The notes: generated from the letters alone by a model not told the origin. A stretch of 46,804 nucleotides of DNA from CAYJAZ01 sp964370095 (GCA_964370095.1 CAYJHJ010000007.1:1-46804), one strand, 5' to 3'. Counted from the stretch's first letter, positions 16,604-25,479 are shown. Translations and numbers: made by a program.

Positions 16604-17426
16604 ATGCCACAAACCTTTCCCGATACCTTAATATTTAACTTGCCTAAAACCGGCTGCGATAGCCATGCTCATCTTGTTTACCCAAAACTTGCCGAAGACT
16701 TTGATGAAGTTGTTGAAAGAGCCTATCAAACAGGATTAAGTCATATAGGGCAGATTTTTCTTTCACCGCAATCATATTATGATAATATACATTTATTTGA
16801 AAAACACCCTAATATTTTCTTTACTATCGGCATACATCCAAACGATATTTCAAAAAAAATTTCATGAAGGCACAATTGAGGAACTACGTTCAATTATTCT
16901 TTCTGATAAACGCATGAAAGCTGTTGGTGAAATTGGACTTGACTTTTATCATGAAGATAATGATCCAAAAGAAGTTCAAGTAAAGGCTTTCAAAGAGCAA
17001 CTTCTTTTAGCAAAAGAGCTTGATTTGCCGGTGGTTATTCATTCAAGAGATGCTTTTGAAGATACTTTGGAAGTTTTAGATGAAATGAACTTCAAGGATT
17101 ATCCATTGGTATGGCATTGTTTTTGCGGAAATAAATCTCAAATTGATGAATTAAATCAAAGAGGTTTTTATATTTCAGTGCCGGGTTCCATCACCTATCC
17201 TGCAAACAAAGAAGCAAGGGCAGATATAATACATATTCCTACAGATAAGTTGCTTATTGAAACTGATTGCCCTTTTTTATCGCCGCAGGGTTGGCGTGGG
17301 CAAAGAAATGAACCTGCTTTAGTGGCTTTGGTGGCACAGAAAATTGCAGAATGTCGAGATATTGCTATTGATGAACTTTGGACAAAATGCGGTGATAACG
17401 CCAGAAGATTTTTCAGAATTTCATAG
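16604..17426 (+). pseudogene. tatD: TatD-family metal-dependent hydrolase interrupted by a one-base frameshift
   Basis: Two overlapping frames together give one TatD-family DNase/hydrolase of about 273 residues. The first frame (16604-16867) holds the start and the metal motif GCDSHAHL up to GIHPNDIS. The second carries VGEIGLDFY, VVIHSRDAF, LVWHCFCG and IETDCPFLSPQGWRG to the stop at 17426. All metal ligands of the family are intact. The frames meet at a run of eight A residues (16852-16859); removing one A joins them as DISKKFHEG. The cause may be a recent indel, an assembly error, or an A8 rescued by transcriptional slippage. It follows the acyltransferase by about 30 bp and ends before the terminator at 17441. 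Confidence 0.88.
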
Positions 17427-17440
17427 AAAATACAAATTTA

Positions 17441-17477
17441 AAAAAAGGAAGAAACATCAACTATTTCTTCCTTTTTT
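17441..17477. terminator. bidirectional rho-independent terminator
   Basis: A perfect 14-bp stem, AAAAAAGGAAGAAA against TTTCTTCCTTTTTT, with a 9-base loop, between the convergent tatD and cimA genes. T tracts occur on both strands, so it can stop transcription from either side. Confidence 0.92.
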
Positions 17478-17503
17478 AATATTCTTTTATAATGTGAATG
17501 CTA

Positions 17504-19132
17504 TTAATTTCTGTGCAGCCTTGCTTCATCTTTATAAAGTTTATAAGTGATAGAATCTGCCAAAGCCTGCCAGCTTGCTTCAATAATATCATAAGAAACA
17601 CCAACAGTAACCCAAGAAGAATCTTTATCACTGCTTTCTATAAGAACACGCACAACTGATTCTGTGCCTGAATGGCTGCCATCAACATTTTCTTCTTCTT
17701 TTTTTGCTGTAAGAACACGCACTTTAAAGTCCATAAGCTGAATATCAGCCACATTTGGATAAAAAGGTGCAAGGGCTTTTTTTAAAGCTCTGTCAAGTGC
17801 ATTCACAGGCCCAAGCCCTGTTGAAGCCGTGTGTTCAACAGCTCCTTCAACTTCCACCATCACGCTTGCTTCTGCCAAAGGAGGTTTTGCTGTGTCAGAC
17901 TTCTGCTCTAACACATTAAACTGAATAAGCCTAAAGAAATCACGCACACCACCTTGTGCAAGCTTTCTTAGTAATAAAAGTTCAACACTGGCTTCTGCCG
18001 TGGCATAATCATAGCCAAGAGCTGATTTTTTCTTAAGTTCATTGAAAAGCCCACGTACAACAGGTTCGTCTTTATCAAGTGTGAAGCCGAATTTTTTGGC
18101 TAAGGAAATGATGTTTGAGCGGCCTGCCATTTCTGTCATTAAAATTCTTTGCGTATTTCCCACAAGTTCAGGGTCAATATGCTCGTATAAAGAAGAATTT
18201 CTTGCAACAGCCGAAACGTGAATACCGCCTTTATGCGCAAAGGCTGATTTTCCAACAAATGGCTGACGAATAAAGGGCGTCATGTTAGCAATTTCGCTAA
18301 AGTAAGATGAAACAGCGGTAAGGTGCTTCAAGTTTTCTTCAGGTATACAGCTATATTTATCTGCATTTTTTAATTGAAGTATAGGCATTACGGAACAAAG
18401 ATTTGTGTTGCCACAACGCTCGCCAACCCCGTTTAAAGAACCTTGCACTTGTGTTGCCCCTGCTTGTACAGCCGAAATTGCGTTTGCAACCGCCATTTCC
18501 ATGTCATTGTGCGGGTGAATACCAATTTCTGCTTTAGGAAAACGCTTTTGAACCTCTTGTGTTATCTGGCTGATTTCACTTGGCATTGTTCCGCCGTTCG
18601 TATCGCAAAGCACCAAAAATTTTGCCCCTGCCTTATAGGCAGCTTCCAAAGCTAAAAGTGCATATTCCGGATTTGATTTATAGCCATCAAAAAAGTGTTC
18701 GGCATCAAAGAAAACTTCATCTCTGTGGCTTCTCAAGTAGTGAACTGAATTTTTTATGATTTCTAAATTCTTGTCTAAATCAATCCTCAAAGCCTCTTTA
18801 ACATGCTTATCATGAGTTTTACCAAAAATTGTAATTACTTCAGCATTAGAGTTTATAAGAGCGTTTAAATTATCATCTTTTTCAGCAGTTGTAGACACAT
18901 GATGAGTGCTGCCAAAGGCTGCAATTTTTGCATTTTTAAGCTCATAATTTTGAATTTCTTCGAAAAAAGCAGTGTCAACAGGATTTGCACCCGGCCAACC
19001 CCCTTCGATATAGTGCACACCAAGCTCATCAAGCTTGAGTGCTATTTTGATTTTATCGGTAGTGGAGAGATTTACATCTTCACTTTGTGCGCCATCTCTT
19101 AACGTTGTGTCATATATATATATTTGTTTCAT
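17504..19132 (-). CDS. cimA: (R)-citramalate synthase
   Basis: A 542-residue enzyme of the isopropylmalate synthase superfamily that condenses pyruvate with acetyl-CoA to citramalate, the first step of threonine-independent isoleucine synthesis. The TIM-barrel starts with YDTTLRDGAQSEDVNLS, and metal/substrate motifs IEGGWPGANP, VLCDTNGG, GIHPHNDMEMAVANA and GSLNGVGERCGNTNL are all present. The C-terminal LeuA-type regulatory domain (about 420-542, with STGLGPVNALDRALKKAL) suggests isoleucine feedback. The length and IEGGWPGANP fit CimA better than LeuA. It is downstream of lysC, linking aspartate-family and isoleucine supply. The Shine-Dalgarno is weak; an AAGG overlapping the stop of the small upstream ORF is 14 bases from the ATG. 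Confidence 0.94.
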   Translation of the reverse strand: MKQIYIYDTTLRDGAQSEDVNLSTTDKIKIALKLDELGVHYIEGGWPGANPVDTAFFEEIQNYELKNAKIAAFGSTHHVSTTAEKDDNLNALINSNAEVITIFGKTHDKHVKEALRIDLDKNLEIIKNSVHYLRSHRDEVFFDAEHFFDGYKSNPEYALLALEAAYKAGAKFLVLCDTNGGTMPSEISQITQEVQKRFPKAEIGIHPHNDMEMAVANAISAVQAGATQVQGSLNGVGERCGNTNLCSVMPILQLKNADKYSCIPEENLKHLTAVSSYFSEIANMTPFIRQPFVGKSAFAHKGGIHVSAVARNSSLYEHIDPELVGNTQRILMTEMAGRSNIISLAKKFGFTLDKDEPVVRGLFNELKKKSALGYDYATAEASVELLLLRKLAQGGVRDFFRLIQFNVLEQKSDTAKPPLAEASVMVEVEGAVEHTASTGLGPVNALDRALKKALAPFYPNVADIQLMDFKVRVLTAKKEEENVDGSHSGTESVVRVLIESSDKDSSWVTVGVSYDIIEASWQALADSITYKLYKDEARLHRN

Positions 19133-19148
19133 AATAATTTACAAAGCC

Positions 19149-19268
19149 TTACTTATCAAGCTCAAACACGTCAATTACTGTAAAGATTTTAGCTTTCAGC
19201 ATAAAATCCTCACTTGCAAGAAGCGTGGTTCTTGCTTCGTTCGCTAAAGATTTATTCACTTTGTTCAT
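19149..19268 (-). CDS. small ORF between lysC and cimA, 39 aa, unknown
   Basis: A 39-residue ORF starting MNKVNKSLANEARTTLLA. It has a near-perfect Shine-Dalgarno (AGGAG, seven bases before the ATG) and sits 10 bp after the lysC stop and 16 bp before the cimA ATG, so it is inside the operon. Its last seven residues, DVFELDK, are identical to the last seven of LysC, and the DNA matches over 13 bases plus most of the next ten. No membrane segment or known domain is visible. It may be a real small protein, a coupling leader for cimA, or the remnant of a local duplication of the lysC end. Confidence 0.5.
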   Translation of the reverse strand: MNKVNKSLANEARTTLLASEDFMLKAKIFTVIDVFELDK

Positions 19269-19278
19269 GATATTTCTC

Positions 19279-20493
19279 CTATTTATCCAACTCAAACACG
19301 TCATGGAGTGTGCGAACTGCAAGTTCTGTATATTTCTCGTCAATCACCATAGAAGTTTTGATTTCTGAAGTAGAAATCATTATGATGTTGATATTTTCTT
19401 TGTGTAAAGCAGTAAATGCCCTTGCCGCAACACCTGAATGACTACGCATGCCAACACCAATAATAGAAACTTTTGCGATATTGGTATTACTTAAAACTTC
19501 ACCGGCATTGATTGAGGCAGAAAGCTCTTCCATAATGGCTATCGCTTTTTTCAAATCTTTTCTTGAGCAAGTAAAAGTCATATCAGTTATACCATCTTGG
19601 CTTGCTTTTTGAATAATCATATCAACAACAATACCATTTGCATCAAGAGGAGAGAAAATTGCGGCTGAAATGCCGGGTTTATCCGGGATATTTGTAATAG
19701 TTACGCTTGCTTGGTCTTTGTCAAAGGCAATGCCTGAGACTAGAACGGCTTCCATCATGCTGTCCTCCTGAACAACCATTGTTCCCGGTTCGTTTGAAAA
19801 AGTTGAAAGAACCTGAACAGGTACATTATATTTTTTTGCAAATTCCACTGAACGAATTTGAAGTACTTTTGCTCCCATTGATGACATTTCAAGCATTTCA
19901 TCATAGGATATTCTATTGATTTTTTTTGCACTTTGGCAAATGCGAGGATCGGTTGTATACACGCCGTCAACATCTGTAAAAATATCACAGCGTTCAGCAT
20001 TTAATGCGGCAGCCAAAGCAACACCGCTTGTGTCTGAGCCGCCACGCCCTAAAGTTGTCAGCCTTCCGTCAACCGTAACCCCTTGAAAACCTGGCACAAC
20101 AAGAGCATCGTATTTTTTTAAAAGCTTCATAATTTTTTCATCATCTATAGACAAAATACGGGCTTTACCAAAATCTTCATCTGTAAGTATAGGAATTTGA
20201 TGGGCAAGTAATGAGCGAACTTTAAGCCCTGCATCCTGCATAAGCATGGCAAATAAAGATACTGTTTCTTGCTCACCTGTTGCAAGCAAAGTGTCAACCT
20301 CAGCTAAATTTGGCTCATCAGACCATTGATATGCCATTTCAATAAGTTTATTTGTTTGCCCACTTTTAGCTGAAAGAACAACAATAACTTTATAGCCTAA
20401 AGCTATGGCATTCATTACTTTTGTGCGAACTTTTTTCATGCAGTTTAAATCTGCAACCGAAGTTCCGCCGAATTTTTGCACACAAATACGCAT
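19279..20493 (-). CDS. lysC: aspartate kinase with two ACT domains
   Basis: A 404-residue aspartokinase that makes aspartyl phosphate for lysine, threonine and methionine synthesis. The kinase domain has VQKFGGTSVADL near the start, LTTLGRGGSDTSGVALAAAL and IFTDVDGVYTTDPRI. Two C-terminal ACT domains (about 265-404), with ITNIPDKPGISAAIF and VSIIGVGMRSHSGVAARAF, predict lysine and/or threonine feedback. The length is that of the common 400-residue single-function type. No internal beta-subunit start was examined in detail. It is 41 bp downstream of tsaE and 10 bp upstream of the small ORF that repeats its C-terminal DVFELDK. Confidence 0.96.
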   Translation of the reverse strand: MRICVQKFGGTSVADLNCMKKVRTKVMNAIALGYKVIVVLSAKSGQTNKLIEMAYQWSDEPNLAEVDTLLATGEQETVSLFAMLMQDAGLKVRSLLAHQIPILTDEDFGKARILSIDDEKIMKLLKKYDALVVPGFQGVTVDGRLTTLGRGGSDTSGVALAAALNAERCDIFTDVDGVYTTDPRICQSAKKINRISYDEMLEMSSMGAKVLQIRSVEFAKKYNVPVQVLSTFSNEPGTMVVQEDSMMEAVLVSGIAFDKDQASVTITNIPDKPGISAAIFSPLDANGIVVDMIIQKASQDGITDMTFTCSRKDLKKAIAIMEELSASINAGEVLSNTNIAKVSIIGVGMRSHSGVAARAFTALHKENINIIMISTSEIKTSMVIDEKYTELAVRTLHDVFELDK

Positions 20494-20534
20494 ATAAATC
20501 CTTATTTTTCAAGTGCCTAATTATACAGAAAAAG

Positions 20535-21050
20535 CTATGCTTGAAAATTTAAATTAATTTCTTGAAAAAGTTTGTCAATCTTTTCAAAACTTCCTTTTAT
20601 CGTCAAAGAATGATTATTATGCCCTACTTCTAAGAAAATGTCCAGCCTTTCAAAAGGCAGAGACTTTAAATCCAGATATTCAGCCCATTCTATAATACTA
20701 TAAACATTCCCCGCTTCTAAAGCTTCATCAAGTTCTTCCGGCAGTTCAATAAAAGTATCTTCTGCCTGCATTTCCTTAAGTCTATACATATCTGCATGAA
20801 AAATCTTTGGAGATGTAGGATATTGATTAATCAGAGTAAAAGTAGGGCTTGAAACTTCTGCCTTTTCACAATCTTTAAATCCTGAAACAAAACCCCTTGT
20901 AAATGTGGTTTTGCCGGCACCTAAAGTGCCGTATAAAAGTATAAGCTTTATATTTGAAAAATCTTTGTGCATTTGAAGCACTTTAGCTATACTTTTGCCA
21001 ATTTCTAAAGTTTTTTCTTCATTTTGAAGGTCTAAAGTAAGTGTTTTCAT
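20535..21050 (-). CDS. tsaE: tRNA threonylcarbamoyladenosine synthesis ATPase TsaE
   Basis: A 171-residue P-loop ATPase (UPF0079/YjeE) that helps the TsaB-TsaD complex form t6A37 on tRNAs reading ANN codons. Walker A is GTLGAGKT (41-48). The conserved SSPTFTLINQY and FHADMYRL motifs and the IIEWAEYL block are all present. The C-terminal tail is about 15 residues longer than typical. It lies 21 bp after acpS, an adjacency common in bacteria; in many genomes an NAD(P)HX-repair gene sits between them, and it is absent here. The partners TsaB, TsaC and TsaD are not in the window. Confidence 0.95.
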   Translation of the reverse strand: MKTLTLDLQNEEKTLEIGKSIAKVLQMHKDFSNIKLILLYGTLGAGKTTFTRGFVSGFKDCEKAEVSSPTFTLINQYPTSPKIFHADMYRLKEMQAEDTFIELPEELDEALEAGNVYSIIEWAEYLDLKSLPFERLDIFLEVGHNNHSLTIKGSFEKIDKLFQEINLNFQA

Positions 21051-21071
21051 TATATTATCGTATTCAAAGAT

Positions 21072-21461
21072 TTATGAGTTTATTTCAAGAATAACATAGG
21101 CAATGGCATTTGTTTTTTCATGGCTTATACTTACGTGTGCATGCGTTATTCCTTTATTTTCAACAAAAGCCTTTGATTTATCAAAAAATAGCAGCTCAGG
21201 CCTGCCAAGGTGATTTGTTGTTACAGCAATATTTTTAAAAGTAATGCCATTTCTAAAACCTGTGCCTAAAGCTTTTACGCAAGCTTCTTTAGCAGCAAAA
21301 CGTGCCGAAATCCATGCAAGGGCTTTAGGTGAATCAAGGCTAGGCATAACTTCAAGCTCTTTATGATGCAAAACCTTATAGCAAAACGCCATGCCAAAAC
21401 GAGAAATTGCTTGCTCAATCCGCGGGATTTCAACTATATCAATACCTATTCCGAAAATCAT
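21072..21461 (-). CDS. acpS: holo-[acyl-carrier-protein] synthase
   Basis: A 129-residue phosphopantetheinyl transferase that converts apo-ACP to holo-ACP using CoA. The family motifs are GIGIDIVEIPRI (metal ligand Asp8) and WISARFAAKEACVKALGTG (Glu59), with VSISHEKTNAIAYV near the end. The length is normal. AAGG eight bases before the ATG supports the start. It heads the minus-strand group acpS-tsaE-lysC-cimA, and its promoter shares the 56-bp divergent space with mutL. Confidence 0.96.
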   Translation of the reverse strand: MIFGIGIDIVEIPRIEQAISRFGMAFCYKVLHHKELEVMPSLDSPKALAWISARFAAKEACVKALGTGFRNGITFKNIAVTTNHLGRPELLFFDKSKAFVENKGITHAHVSISHEKTNAIAYVILEINS

Positions 21462-21517
21462 ATTTATTACCTTACATTCACTTGAAAAATTAAGTTTATT
21501 ATGTTAAAAGTTTTCTT

Positions 21518-23458
21518 ATGAATAATAAGAAAAGCTATATACAACTTTTACCTATTGAACTTAGCAACCAAATTGCTGCAGGCGAAGTGGTTGAAAGGCC
21601 AAGTTCTGTTTTAAAAGAACTTATTGAAAACAGCCTTGATGCCAATTCCACTTCAATTTCTGCCATGATAGAAGATGGCGGGCAAAGCTGCATACAAGTA
21701 AGCGACAATGGCAAAGGAATTGTGAAAGACGAGCTTGCCCTTGCCGTTACAAGGCATGCAACAAGCAAAATCAAAAATATCAGCGACTTAAGCTCCATTT
21801 CTTCTTTTGGCTTTCGTGGTGAAGCTTTGCCAAGCATTGCTTCAGTTTCACGCTTTTTTCTAAGTTCTTGTCCCTCTTCAAGTTTTTTTGATTATGAAAT
21901 GAAGAAACAAGAAAGTCAAGAAAAGATAATTGTGCCGCAAGCCTATACCTTAGAAGTTGAATTTGGCAAACACAAGCCAATTTATCCTTCCTCTTTGCAG
22001 GTTGGCACCCAAATTATAGTTAAAGATTTATTCACAAATGTTCCTGCAAGACTGAAATTTTTAAAAACACCCGCAACCGAGCTTAAAAGATCCCAAGAAA
22101 TTTTTACTCGCATTGCCCTTGCCCATACGGACAAAGCCTTTGAATTTTTTGCAGGCTCGCGCGAAGTTTTTTGCTTTTTAAAAGAAGAAGATTTAAGGCA
22201 AAGGCTTTCAAAAGTGTGGGCACCGCAAATCACGCAAGAAATGATTGATGTTGACGATAAAATGTATGAAGACATCCATATACAAGGGCTTATTTCAAAC
22301 CCACGCTCTTTATATTCAAAGGCGGACAAACTCTATCTATACGTGAATAATCGCCCTGTTACAGATAAAATGCTCACAAAAGCTATACGCCAAGCTTATA
22401 AAGATTCACTAACAACTAAAGACTATCCTCAAGTTGTTTTAAATATTATGATAAACCCTGAAGAAGTTGATGTGAATGTGCACCCAGCCAAAAGCGAAGT
22501 GCGTTTTAGAGATGAACAAAGAACCTTTAAAGCTGTCTATAAAATTTTAGAACAAAATTTGGCAAAAAAACTCTTTTTCAATCCCGAAAGAATATCTATG
22601 GCAAGCCAAGAATATTCTAATCCTTTGCCCATTTCAAAAAATCCACATGAAGAACACCCTTCTTTATTTGAAGCTAAACCTCAAGGTTTTTGGGGAAATG
22701 TTGACAGAAAAACAAATATAGACAATAAATATTTTATGGATTCTGTTACGCACTATTCAAACTCCGCCAAAGAAACATCCGTAAATGTGCACTCTTTGAG
22801 CAATTCTGAACATATGTTTTCAGATAAAGCACCAAGCTCTCAACCCGTATTTTCAGAAAATGCCCCTGCTGCTTTTTCAGAAAACATAAAAAGCGAATCT
22901 CAAAATAAAGAAGTTATTTTGCCTAAATACCTGTGCCAAATTGCTTCTTCGTATTTACTTTTTCAAACTCATTCAAAAGAAGTTTTTGTTTTAGATCAGC
23001 ATGCAGTTCACGAAAGAGTTTTGTTTGAAAAATTAGAAAAAAACGAAAATTTTTCTGTGCAAAAACTCTTGATTCCATTAGAAATTCCTTTGCATACCGA
23101 AGAAATTCAAGCCTATGAAAAAATTTATAAAGAAATAAAAAAATTAGGTTTTGAATGTGAAATTACAGATGAAAATGTGCTTATTATCAATGCTCAGGCT
23201 ATTCAGTTCAAATATGAAGCTACAAAAACATTTTTTTATGAAATTCTCAAAAATGAGGAAGTTAATATCAAACAGAAATTCATGGATGCAGCTTGTGATG
23301 CAGCTTTAAAAGCACACCAAAACATAACCGAACAAGAAGCCCTTGAACTTTACAGGCAGTGGGCTTTGTGTGAAGAACCTGATTTTTGTCCACATGGAAG
23401 ACCCTGTTATAGTATAATTGATGAAAAATATTTGGCAAAAATGTTTAAAAGAACCTAG
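21518..23458 (+). CDS. mutL: DNA mismatch repair protein MutL (endonuclease type)
   Basis: A 646-residue mismatch repair ATPase. The GHKL ATPase has LIENSLDANST, DNGKGI, TSKI and GFRGEALPSIASV; the transducer region has YLYVNNRPV and VNVHPAKSEVRF. A Ser-rich linker covers about 370-460. The C-terminal domain carries the nicking-endonuclease motif DQHAVHERVLFE, a perfect DQHA(X)2E(X)4E, and CPHGRPC. The protein is therefore predicted to nick DNA itself, as in bacteria without MutH. There is no Shine-Dalgarno before the ATG and the predicted leader is short. The PilZ gene follows 11 bp after its stop. Confidence 0.97.
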   Translation: MNNKKSYIQLLPIELSNQIAAGEVVERPSSVLKELIENSLDANSTSISAMIEDGGQSCIQVSDNGKGIVKDELALAVTRHATSKIKNISDLSSISSFGFRGEALPSIASVSRFFLSSCPSSSFFDYEMKKQESQEKIIVPQAYTLEVEFGKHKPIYPSSLQVGTQIIVKDLFTNVPARLKFLKTPATELKRSQEIFTRIALAHTDKAFEFFAGSREVFCFLKEEDLRQRLSKVWAPQITQEMIDVDDKMYEDIHIQGLISNPRSLYSKADKLYLYVNNRPVTDKMLTKAIRQAYKDSLTTKDYPQVVLNIMINPEEVDVNVHPAKSEVRFRDEQRTFKAVYKILEQNLAKKLFFNPERISMASQEYSNPLPISKNPHEEHPSLFEAKPQGFWGNVDRKTNIDNKYFMDSVTHYSNSAKETSVNVHSLSNSEHMFSDKAPSSQPVFSENAPAAFSENIKSESQNKEVILPKYLCQIASSYLLFQTHSKEVFVLDQHAVHERVLFEKLEKNENFSVQKLLIPLEIPLHTEEIQAYEKIYKEIKKLGFECEITDENVLIINAQAIQFKYEATKTFFYEILKNEEVNIKQKFMDAACDAALKAHQNITEQEALELYRQWALCEEPDFCPHGRPCYSIIDEKYLAKMFKRT

Positions 23459-23468
23459 AGGAGAGGAA

Positions 23469-24527
23469 GTGAAGCTTAAAGAATTCAAGCCCAATTACTT
23501 AAAAAGCATGCCTATAGCTTTTTTTACTCCCAATAAATTTCCTTATGTTTATTGGCCGGAAGGCTTTACCTTTCAGCATATTGTGCTTTTGATAGCTTAC
23601 CTAAGCTTTGTTGCCTTGCTTATTTATTGGGTTATTAGGCTTTTGAATAAATTTGAATCACTTCGCCCCCCTCTATATAATAAAAAATTTATTTTTAATT
23701 TCTTTACTAAAGCTTACAACGAAAAAATTTTTTTTGAAGGTTATATTCCTGTACCAGGAAGATTGGCTTTTTGGGATATACGTGCTGTGCTTGTTGCTAT
23801 TGATGAAAAAACTAAAGTTTTAACTTTAAAAACAAATATTGTAAGAAATGGGCAACCCGGCTTTGGTGAAGTGAAATACGTTGATGCTTTGATAAAGCGT
23901 GAATTTCGTGGCCGCATAGAAGTCAATGGATCTTTATATGAATTTCGATCTACTGTTTTGGAACTGGATGAAAAAAAACATCAGCTTTACTTAAAAATTC
24001 ATATACCAAAATTTATTGTGGAAACAACAAAAAGATTTCAAAGCCGCCTTCTTATTGATGATAAGCTTGATTTGGCGGGTGTTTTATGGCTTGATGTTGC
24101 TTCAAACCAACTACCTTATACTATTGACGATATTATGAGCATGAATAATAAGTTCATTGCCTATAAAAAAAATAAAATAAAGCAATTTACATTAGTTGAC
24201 TTATCGCCACGAGGAATGAAATTACGCTTCAATGAACAAGAATTAAAATTAAAAAAAATTAACTTAGAGAAAAATGCTACTTGTCTTTTCTCTTTGTCTT
24301 TTGTACAATTAGCTTCAAGAAAGGTTACGCGCCTTTGGCTTTTGCTTGAATGCAGGCATATTCAAAAAGATAATACCGATATTTTGGCAGGCTTTTTCAT
24401 TCAAAAATATGCTAAGCATCCAACAGCTGCTTTTGATTGGATTTTGAATGAAAGTGAATATGGCATTGATGAAATTCAAGATTGGATTATTGAAATTCGC
24501 AAAAGCCAAGAAGAGTCTATGCAATAA
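23469..24527 (+). CDS. membrane-anchored PilZ-domain protein (putative c-di-GMP receptor)
   Basis: A 352-residue protein with one N-terminal membrane segment (about 36-58: IVLLIAYLSFVALLIYWVI), a YcgR-N-like strand-rich middle (about 90-185) and a C-terminal PilZ-like domain. Both c-di-GMP contact motifs are visible: RxxxR (RFQSR, 189-193) and DxSxxG (DLSPRG, 244-249). The roughly 50 residues between them are more than usual. The start is the GTG at 23469, with AGGAG six bases upstream; an in-frame ATG inside mutL (23418) is less likely. It probably shares the mutL transcript. Together with CheW nearby it suggests control of flagella or surface behaviour, but the partner is unknown. Confidence 0.78.
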   Translation: MKLKEFKPNYLKSMPIAFFTPNKFPYVYWPEGFTFQHIVLLIAYLSFVALLIYWVIRLLNKFESLRPPLYNKKFIFNFFTKAYNEKIFFEGYIPVPGRLAFWDIRAVLVAIDEKTKVLTLKTNIVRNGQPGFGEVKYVDALIKREFRGRIEVNGSLYEFRSTVLELDEKKHQLYLKIHIPKFIVETTKRFQSRLLIDDKLDLAGVLWLDVASNQLPYTIDDIMSMNNKFIAYKKNKIKQFTLVDLSPRGMKLRFNEQELKLKKINLEKNATCLFSLSFVQLASRKVTRLWLLLECRHIQKDNTDILAGFFIQKYAKHPTAAFDWILNESEYGIDEIQDWIIEIRKSQEESMQ

Positions 24528-24564
24528 AAAATATTTAATATTAATACGGCAAAGGACATCTTAT

Positions 24565-24593
24565 TTGACAAGATTAAAATATTCTCATACATT
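24565..24593 (+). promoter_or_regulatory. candidate promoter of the corC operon
   Basis: TTGACA (24565-24570), a 17-bp spacer and TACATT (24588-24593, 4 of 6 match). The inverted pair ATATTCTC (24579-24586) and GAGAATAT (24617-24624) overlaps the spacer and the leader, and could be an operator or a leader hairpin. Confidence 0.45.
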
Positions 24594-24657
24594 AAAAGTA
24601 TCACTTTCATAAAAAAGAGAATATCTTTTTATAACAATTTAACAAGGAGTTTATTTC

Positions 24658-25479
24658 GTGGACAGTGAAGAGCAGAGTGGGCGACTTTGGACAAAATTAT
24701 CATCATTTTTTTCACAAAAAGAAGAAAATATTGAAAAAGTAATTATTGACGCCCAAGAAGACGGTGAATTAAAAGAAACAGAAGGCACTATGCTGCTTTC
24801 AGTGCTTGAATTTGATTCTATGCAAGTTTATGATATCATGACACCACGCACAGATATTGCATGCTTACCTCTTGGTTCTACTATCAGTGAAGTTACACAA
24901 AGCATCATTGAAACAGGGCATTCACGCTTACCTATTTTTGAAGGCACAAAAGATAATATTGTAGGCATTGCCTATGCAAAAGATCTCTTGCCCTACCTTA
25001 CACACAGCACAAAACACGAAGAAAAAATAGACTCTATTATGAGGGACGCTTATTTTGTTCCCGAAACAAAAGTTTGCAGTGAACTTTTGCAGGAATTTCG
25101 CTCTCGTAAAATACACCTTGCCATAGTTGTTGATGAATATGGCGGAACTTCAGGCCTTGTAAGTATTGAAGACTTACTTGAAGTTATTGTTGGTGAAATC
25201 GAAGATGAATATGATGCTCCAAAAGATGAAGAAATCGTGCAACTTGAAGAAAACCTTTATAGACTACACGGAAGGGCTTTTTTAGAAGACTTAGAAGAAA
25301 TTGGCCTTGTTATTGAATCAGAAGAAGTCGATACCATTGGTGGATATCTTTGCCTATTATCAGGCAGAGTGCCAAGTGCTGATGAAAACTTTGAAGTAAG
25401 CAACTGGGAGCTTACGGTTGAAGACGCTGATGCAAAACAGGTTAAATCAATAAAAGCAATTAAAAAGGAAACAGAATGA
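24658..25479 (+). CDS. corC: CorC/HlyC-family protein with tandem CBS domains
   Basis: A 273-residue cytosolic member of the CorC family, linked to magnesium/cobalt handling or membrane hemolysin-type partners. Two CBS domains cover about 60-185 (VYDIMTPRTDIACLP, HSRLPIFEGTKDNIVGIAYAKDLL, LAIVVDEYGGTSGLVSIEDLLE). The CorC_HlyC transporter-associated domain covers about 195-273 (YRLHGRAFLEDLEEIG, DTIGGYLCLLSGRVP). There is no DUF21 membrane domain, so this is the soluble CorC type. The start is GTG with AAGGAGT upstream. Its stop overlaps the aminotransferase ATG (ATGA), so the two are translationally coupled. Confidence 0.9.
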   Translation: MDSEEQSGRLWTKLSSFFSQKEENIEKVIIDAQEDGELKETEGTMLLSVLEFDSMQVYDIMTPRTDIACLPLGSTISEVTQSIIETGHSRLPIFEGTKDNIVGIAYAKDLLPYLTHSTKHEEKIDSIMRDAYFVPETKVCSELLQEFRSRKIHLAIVVDEYGGTSGLVSIEDLLEVIVGEIEDEYDAPKDEEIVQLEENLYRLHGRAFLEDLEEIGLVIESEEVDTIGGYLCLLSGRVPSADENFEVSNWELTVEDADAKQVKSIKAIKKETE

